A program made the position numbers and the translations under genes. The notes under the pieces are model-generated. The model ran no database searches. It had not been told where the DNA came from and worked only from the letters and a program-made list of their open reading frames with translations. Below, piece by piece: positions 46,160 through 64,000 of a DNA stretch of 64,000 nucleotides. This stretch comes from Plotosus lineatus (lineage: Eukaryota > Chordata > Actinopteri > Siluriformes > Plotosidae). Position 1 is the stretch's first letter. Every line of letters begins with the position of its first letter. The stretch spans positions 14,274,419-14,338,418 of the forward strand of contig CM045750.1 in the NCBI GenBank assembly GCA_024760905.1, read 5' to 3'.

Positions 46160-46568
46160 GCAGCATCGGACAGCTCGCCAGGCCATTGCAGGGTTGGAGA
46201 TCAACCAATGTAAACAAGCACCACTTCGCATGTCTAGTATACAGAACAAACAGTGTTGGCTGAAATGAAATGGCTATGAAAATTAAGTTTCATTTATCGC
46301 ATATGGAAAAATCATCTTTTATACTATGCTTGATCTCAACTCGCACCGCTTTAAGATTTCGTTAGAAGTGCTAAAATGGACCAATTGCGTCTCTATGTAT
46401 ATCTATTGTGGGCAATCTAGTAATATGGTAATGCCATATCTATGGATCTATGGTATTCTCCGTCCTTTACTGATGACGTATATTCTCCCGATGACGATTA
46501 AACGCTGCGCCAGTCCAAATTGTTCAATATTACTTTGAATTTTTTGTGCTATCGGGTTCATTGTTGAA

Positions 46569-60057
<13,489 letters not shown>

Positions 60058-60395
60058 GTGAGTAATCAATCTTGACTAACTTTCTCTGTATAATCTTTGC
60101 ACATTCACTGTGTATTACATAATTATCAACTGGATTTTCGGCGGTCCGTTTAGTTCTTTATTTTCACCAGTGACACACTCACTAATGAGAACGGTATAAA
60201 TGGAAAGAGGCTACTTGCAGCAGTTGCTTGCTAAAAATCCATGTGAACCTAAACTAGAACAGCTGCAATGTTGCTGTCACTCCAAAAGAAGGCATATTCT
60301 AGTCACATGATATATTACTTCAGTGAAGCTATTTCAGTGGACCGCGCTGCCAAGTGTATGAATGGGGCGTAAGGTGACATGTAAAAAAATTAATA

Positions 60396-61068
60396 TAGTC
60401 GGCCCTCTACTTACGAAATTAATCCGTTCCAGAGCCTTTTTCGTAACCTGGAGTTTTCGTAAGTAGAAGCGCAATTTACATGTGAAACCCATGATTCGCT
60501 CCAAGGCTCCCAATACTACCCCATAAACCCTTTAAAAATTATAAAGTACACCAATTTTGTATGAAATATGTGTTAAAAGTAAAAGAAACATTTTTATTAA
60601 ACTATTTAAACATTTTATTAACATATATTAAACCATTTTATTAATATATTTATTAATTAACCATTATTAACCAATTTTTTATTAGCCAAACAATATTAAA
60701 CATTTGTGACACGCTCTGCCAAGTGCGGGAGGCGTCGCGGCCGACTTTTAGGGCGGAACGCGGCTTGTCTGGACTTCCGATCTGTCAAGCAGGCAAGTGT
60801 GCTTTGAACACTTGTTTAGTAATCAACATTTACTCGTTTGCTTGAGGGATCGGCGGTCCGGATGAGCCACGCCCTGTCTCGGGGGCTCCGTTGTTGGTCG
60901 CGACGCCACCCACACTCGGTGGAGCACGCCACATTTGTGGCTTTGCGCTTTTGCCGCTTTTCATAAGAAGAGGTTGTTTCGTATACAGAGGAGGAAAATT
61001 TAGGAAAATGTTTTTTTGCAACCTGAATTTTTCGTATTCAGAGGTTTTTGTAAGTAGAGAGCCAACTG
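60396..61068. mobile_element. TA-flanked MITE with GC-rich core
   Basis: Left TAGTCGGCCCTCTACTTAC, right end reverse complement CAGTTGGCTCTCTACTTAC, TA on both sides. The core at about 60715-60780 and 60850-60960 is much richer in G+C than its surroundings. Lies after hdac3 exon 14. Confidence 0.75.
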
Positions 61069-61875
61069 TATAAAGATTTATGCGCTGCCTAAAAGCAGAG
61101 ATTCGCTTCTCCTGATACAAGGTTTCAGTGCGACTTCATTTTGATGATGCTATCCATGATGTAATGTCATGTAACCGTCACGATATGACTGTCCCTCATA
61201 GAGTTTTGATATTGTCTGAAAGTGTTATGCTATTGATATGCCTTTTAATTGGAACTAAATATCATTAGAGTGTTAAGACGGCAAGACAGAATAAAAAAAA
61301 GTTATCATCCCAGACATTTATTACCATTATGACGCTTATATACCAGCATGAGAAATATCACTGCATAGTTTCCATGTGTACACCTACAGATGGACAAACA
61401 GACACAATGTTTCCCAGCATAAAAAAATCAGATTGATGCTATACCAGTTCTCTTAATTATAGTGACTGGCTGAATAAAAGAACCATGAAGGTGACCAATT
61501 TTTGGCACTCTATTTGAATATGGTACACATTTGACTAAACGTTTTGTGACATTTTGGAGCCAGAACTAGACTTGTAGTTGTAGAGCAGTTTCCTCTGGAC
61601 AGGTGGTCCAAGGAAGGACACCAAGTGAACTGGAGTGCCTTGGGTACCCATGACGAAGTGATGTTTGTTTCAAAGATTAGTACATCTGGTCGAAAGTTAC
61701 TGTAGGACAAACTGCTGAAACTCTTAGTGCTGGATCTGAGAGAATGGAGTCAGAACAAAGTATATTACTGCTCACAGTGCATGGAGCTCCCTAATCATAG
61801 GCCAATCAGGTGTTAATGTTATGCCCAATCACTGTATGTCCTCAAAATTAAAAAGGAAGAGCCAGAAAGTAACAT

Positions 61876-62225
61876 AGGGGGCAGTGGTGGTCTAGTGGTA
61901 TAGGGCGCTGGATCGCTGATCCAAAGGTTGGGGGTTCGAGTCCCACTCTCCACAAGGTTGTCACTGTCCCCCCCCAGTGCAGCTAACTGGGTTATCAAAG
62001 GTAGGCCATGTCTCTCACTGTCTATGGTGAGAGGCATGTAAAAGAACCATTGCTGACTTTCATAAAGAGTAGCTGCAAAGTCGTCAGCGTGTTTCTGTCC
62101 CTTGCTAAAAAGGGTTGTGACAGGAAGGGCATCCGACGTAAAAACCTGTGCGAATCAGATGATTCGCTGTGGCGACTCCCGAGAAAAGGGAAAAAGGAAA
62201 AAGCCGAAAGGAAGACAGACAGACA
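61876..62225 (+). mobile_element. SINE, type A, full length, with 15-bp TSD
   Basis: GCCAGAAAGTAACAT at 61861-61875 and 62226-62240. Complete head with both promoter boxes, body and RTE-derived tail, so it is among the youngest-looking copies. Confidence 0.93.
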
Positions 62226-62375
62226 GCCAGAAAGTAACATGGGCGGAAATGCACATCATGCGTCATCACATTGGGTGGGTGGTGGTTCACTCCAGGTACT
62301 TTTTAATCTCTATGATTTTCGCGCTCTTTAATGTGGAACTTGTTGGGTTACATGTACAGTATCATATTATTATGG

Positions 62376-62970
62376 TGGGGGCAGCAGCCTAAGCAATGAG
62401 GTCCAGGTGTCCCTCTCTCCAGCCACTTCGTCCAGCTCTTCCGGGGGTCCACAGAGGCATTCCCAGACAAGCCGAGAGACATAGTCCCTCCAGCGTGTTC
62501 TAGGTCAACCCTGGGGTCTCTTCCCGGTTGGACATGCCAGAAACACCACACCAGGGAGGCATTCTGACCTCTCAGTGCTGAGGAGCAGCGGTTCTACTCC
62601 GAGCTCTCCCCAGATGGTAGAGCTTCTCACCTTATCTCTAAGGGAGAGCCTCGCTACCCGGCAAAGGAAGCTCATTTCAGCCACTTGTATCCGCGATCTT
62701 GTTCTTTCGGTCGCTACCCAAAGCTTGTGACCATAGGTGAGGGTTGGAACATAGATTGACTGGTAAACTGAGAGCTTTGCCTTGCGGCTCAGCTCCCTGT
62801 TCACCACGACGGACCGGTACAGGCTCTGCTTTACAGCACAGGCTGCAGCGATTCGTCTGGCGATCTCCCGCTCCATCCTTCCTTCACTCGTGAACAAGGC
62901 TTGAACTCCTCTACTTGGGACAAGACCTCATTCCTGACCTGGAGGGTGCATTCCACCTTTGTCCGATGTT
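62376..62970 (-). mobile_element. LINE reverse transcriptase C-terminal fragment (second family)
   Basis: Minus-strand frame 62505-62897 reads EREIARRIAAACAVKQSLYR, VPTLTYGHKLWV and RIQVAEMSFLCRVARLSLRD, then degrades towards ACPTGKRPQG. These are the motifs of a common fish LINE after its RT domain. Different from the RTE at 3301. Confidence 0.82.
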
Positions 62971-63654
62971 ATTATTTATGGTATTTTTAATTTGTGTTGT
63001 GTATCAGGGTGAAATAAAATTATCCGACCCACAAACACTGAAAAAGATGACGAATTTAACCATTTAAGAATGTCTATAAAGATAATCAGTGAAAAATAAC
63101 AGATTTATATTTTCTCTAAATGCCCTCTTACCCTCAGGATCCAAATGTACTGATGCTGTTTAAACATTATCATCATGATGTCCAAATGTACCAGTTTTTT
63201 TTTTTTTCTATAGCACAATATCTACCGGACAATGTCAGTGAATGGGTGGAGTTTAAAAAGATAACGCAGAGAAGATAATATGTACCAACCAGAGTTGGGA
63301 TGTAGTGTAAATTGCCATGGCAACACACTTCACAAAAACAATGCAGCCTTCGTAGCAACTGCAAGTCCAGTCACTCCTGAACTCACCTTGATAAGATAGC
63401 AAGCCTGCTTCGTAGCACAGGCCTCTGGTACCACTTGCATTCCATGTTCTTGTTGGCGAGAAAAAGTAAATATTTAATCCTTTTTCAATGATCACAAAAT
63501 CCAGCTTTGTTAGTAATATTCATAATATTTATTCATAAAACAAATAATTGATAATATATATATTTGAGAGATGAATGAAGCAGTTAGTTTTATGCATTAA
63601 ATTTGAAGGTGTGACTGAAATGTTGAATTGATTTGTTATAGGTTTTTATAAATA

Positions 63655-64000
63655 CAGGGATCCCTCGCTGCTTCACGCTTCAATTCATGCGCCTTCGGTG
63701 CAATCACGTATTTTTTTTTATTTTTTTTTTAAATATTCATCGAATTAAAAAAATAAAGAAATTAAGGAAGAATAGGGGGAAAGTTAAGGAAAATGCTGCA
63801 CAACAAGGCCAATTATCCAAAAAAAACCCTAAACAAACAAAAACAAAAAAACAACCCAAAACCCCCCCATCAAAACTATTTTCATTTTTATGTGAGGTGC
63901 GCACCTGCACGCGCATCTGTGTACCCCTGTGCGCATGTCTGTATGTGTGTGCATTTATATTTTATTTACATCTTATGCATTTTTTTTAATGTTTGTTATT
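63655..64000 (+). mobile_element. Tigger-like MITE, cut by the window edge
   Basis: Starts CAGGGATCCCTCGCTGCTTC after TA; same internal order as 50524-50972. Confidence 0.75.

Noticed and set aside
45934..46263. Repeat protein T-W-A-K-N/T as a real gene
   Set aside because: The frame is explained by the 15-bp minisatellite and ends in a SINE scrap; kept only as a repeat.
63130..63160. CCCTCAG followed by a short in-phase frame ending in TGA, considered as hdac3 exon 15
   Set aside because: It would encode only four residues after the junction and none of the expected acidic tail.

Overview
This is animal nuclear DNA, almost certainly from a ray-finned (teleost) fish. Genes are split by GT-AG introns, two intact single-exon fish-type olfactory receptors are present, the proteins are clearly vertebrate, and most of the rest is fish-type transposon sequence and long dinucleotide microsatellites. 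I see no bacterial genes, operons or CRISPR arrays.

Five host genes can be supported. From left to right they are: timm8a (minus, 7394-9799, two exons, complete 90-residue mitochondrial small Tim chaperone); atoh8 (minus, 17070-26038, two main coding exons around an 8.2 kb intron, bHLH transcription factor); two intact olfactory receptors arranged head to head (minus 35131-36054 and plus 39929-40858), each with a TATA-like box upstream; and hdac3 (plus, 46569-60057, 14 in-phase exons, 405 codons of a protein of about 428 residues, last short exon not found). These genes have unrelated functions: mitochondrial import, developmental transcription control, odour detection and chromatin deacetylation. 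Their interest as a group is microsynteny.

The rest is a dense, layered record of mobile elements. It includes an RTE-type LINE (about 3.1 kb, decayed) nested inside a Tigger-like MITE at 3112-6707, and a second, internally deleted RTE copy with an 18-bp target-site duplication (TSD) at 23561-24173. It also includes hAT elements at 1256-2414 and 44809-45750, the latter splitting a SINE. Two Tigger/pogo MITE copies keep a short helix-turn-helix ORF, and a pogo-like ORF is split by a SINE in hdac3 intron 1. A Tc1 transposase relic lies near 33.3-34.4 kb, with several other TA-flanked MITEs.

The most striking signal is a tRNA-headed SINE family present about twenty times. In most copies (type A) the 3' part looks like the 5' end of the local RTE LINE fused directly to that LINE's 3' end, a design recalling the ruminant Bov-tA SINEs. 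In other copies (type B) the same head and body carry a different tail, shared with a second tRNA-like fish repeat (family C). Both tail types have clear TSDs in this window, so both were mobile. The 12951-13175 copy keeps more LINE sequence on both sides of the fusion and looks like an intermediate.

Long stretches without genes (about 9.8-12.7, 13.2-15.1, 28.2-30.7, 37.1-38.5 and 41.3-44.5 kb) hold repeats, microsatellites and AT-rich sequence in which I see no convincing exon.
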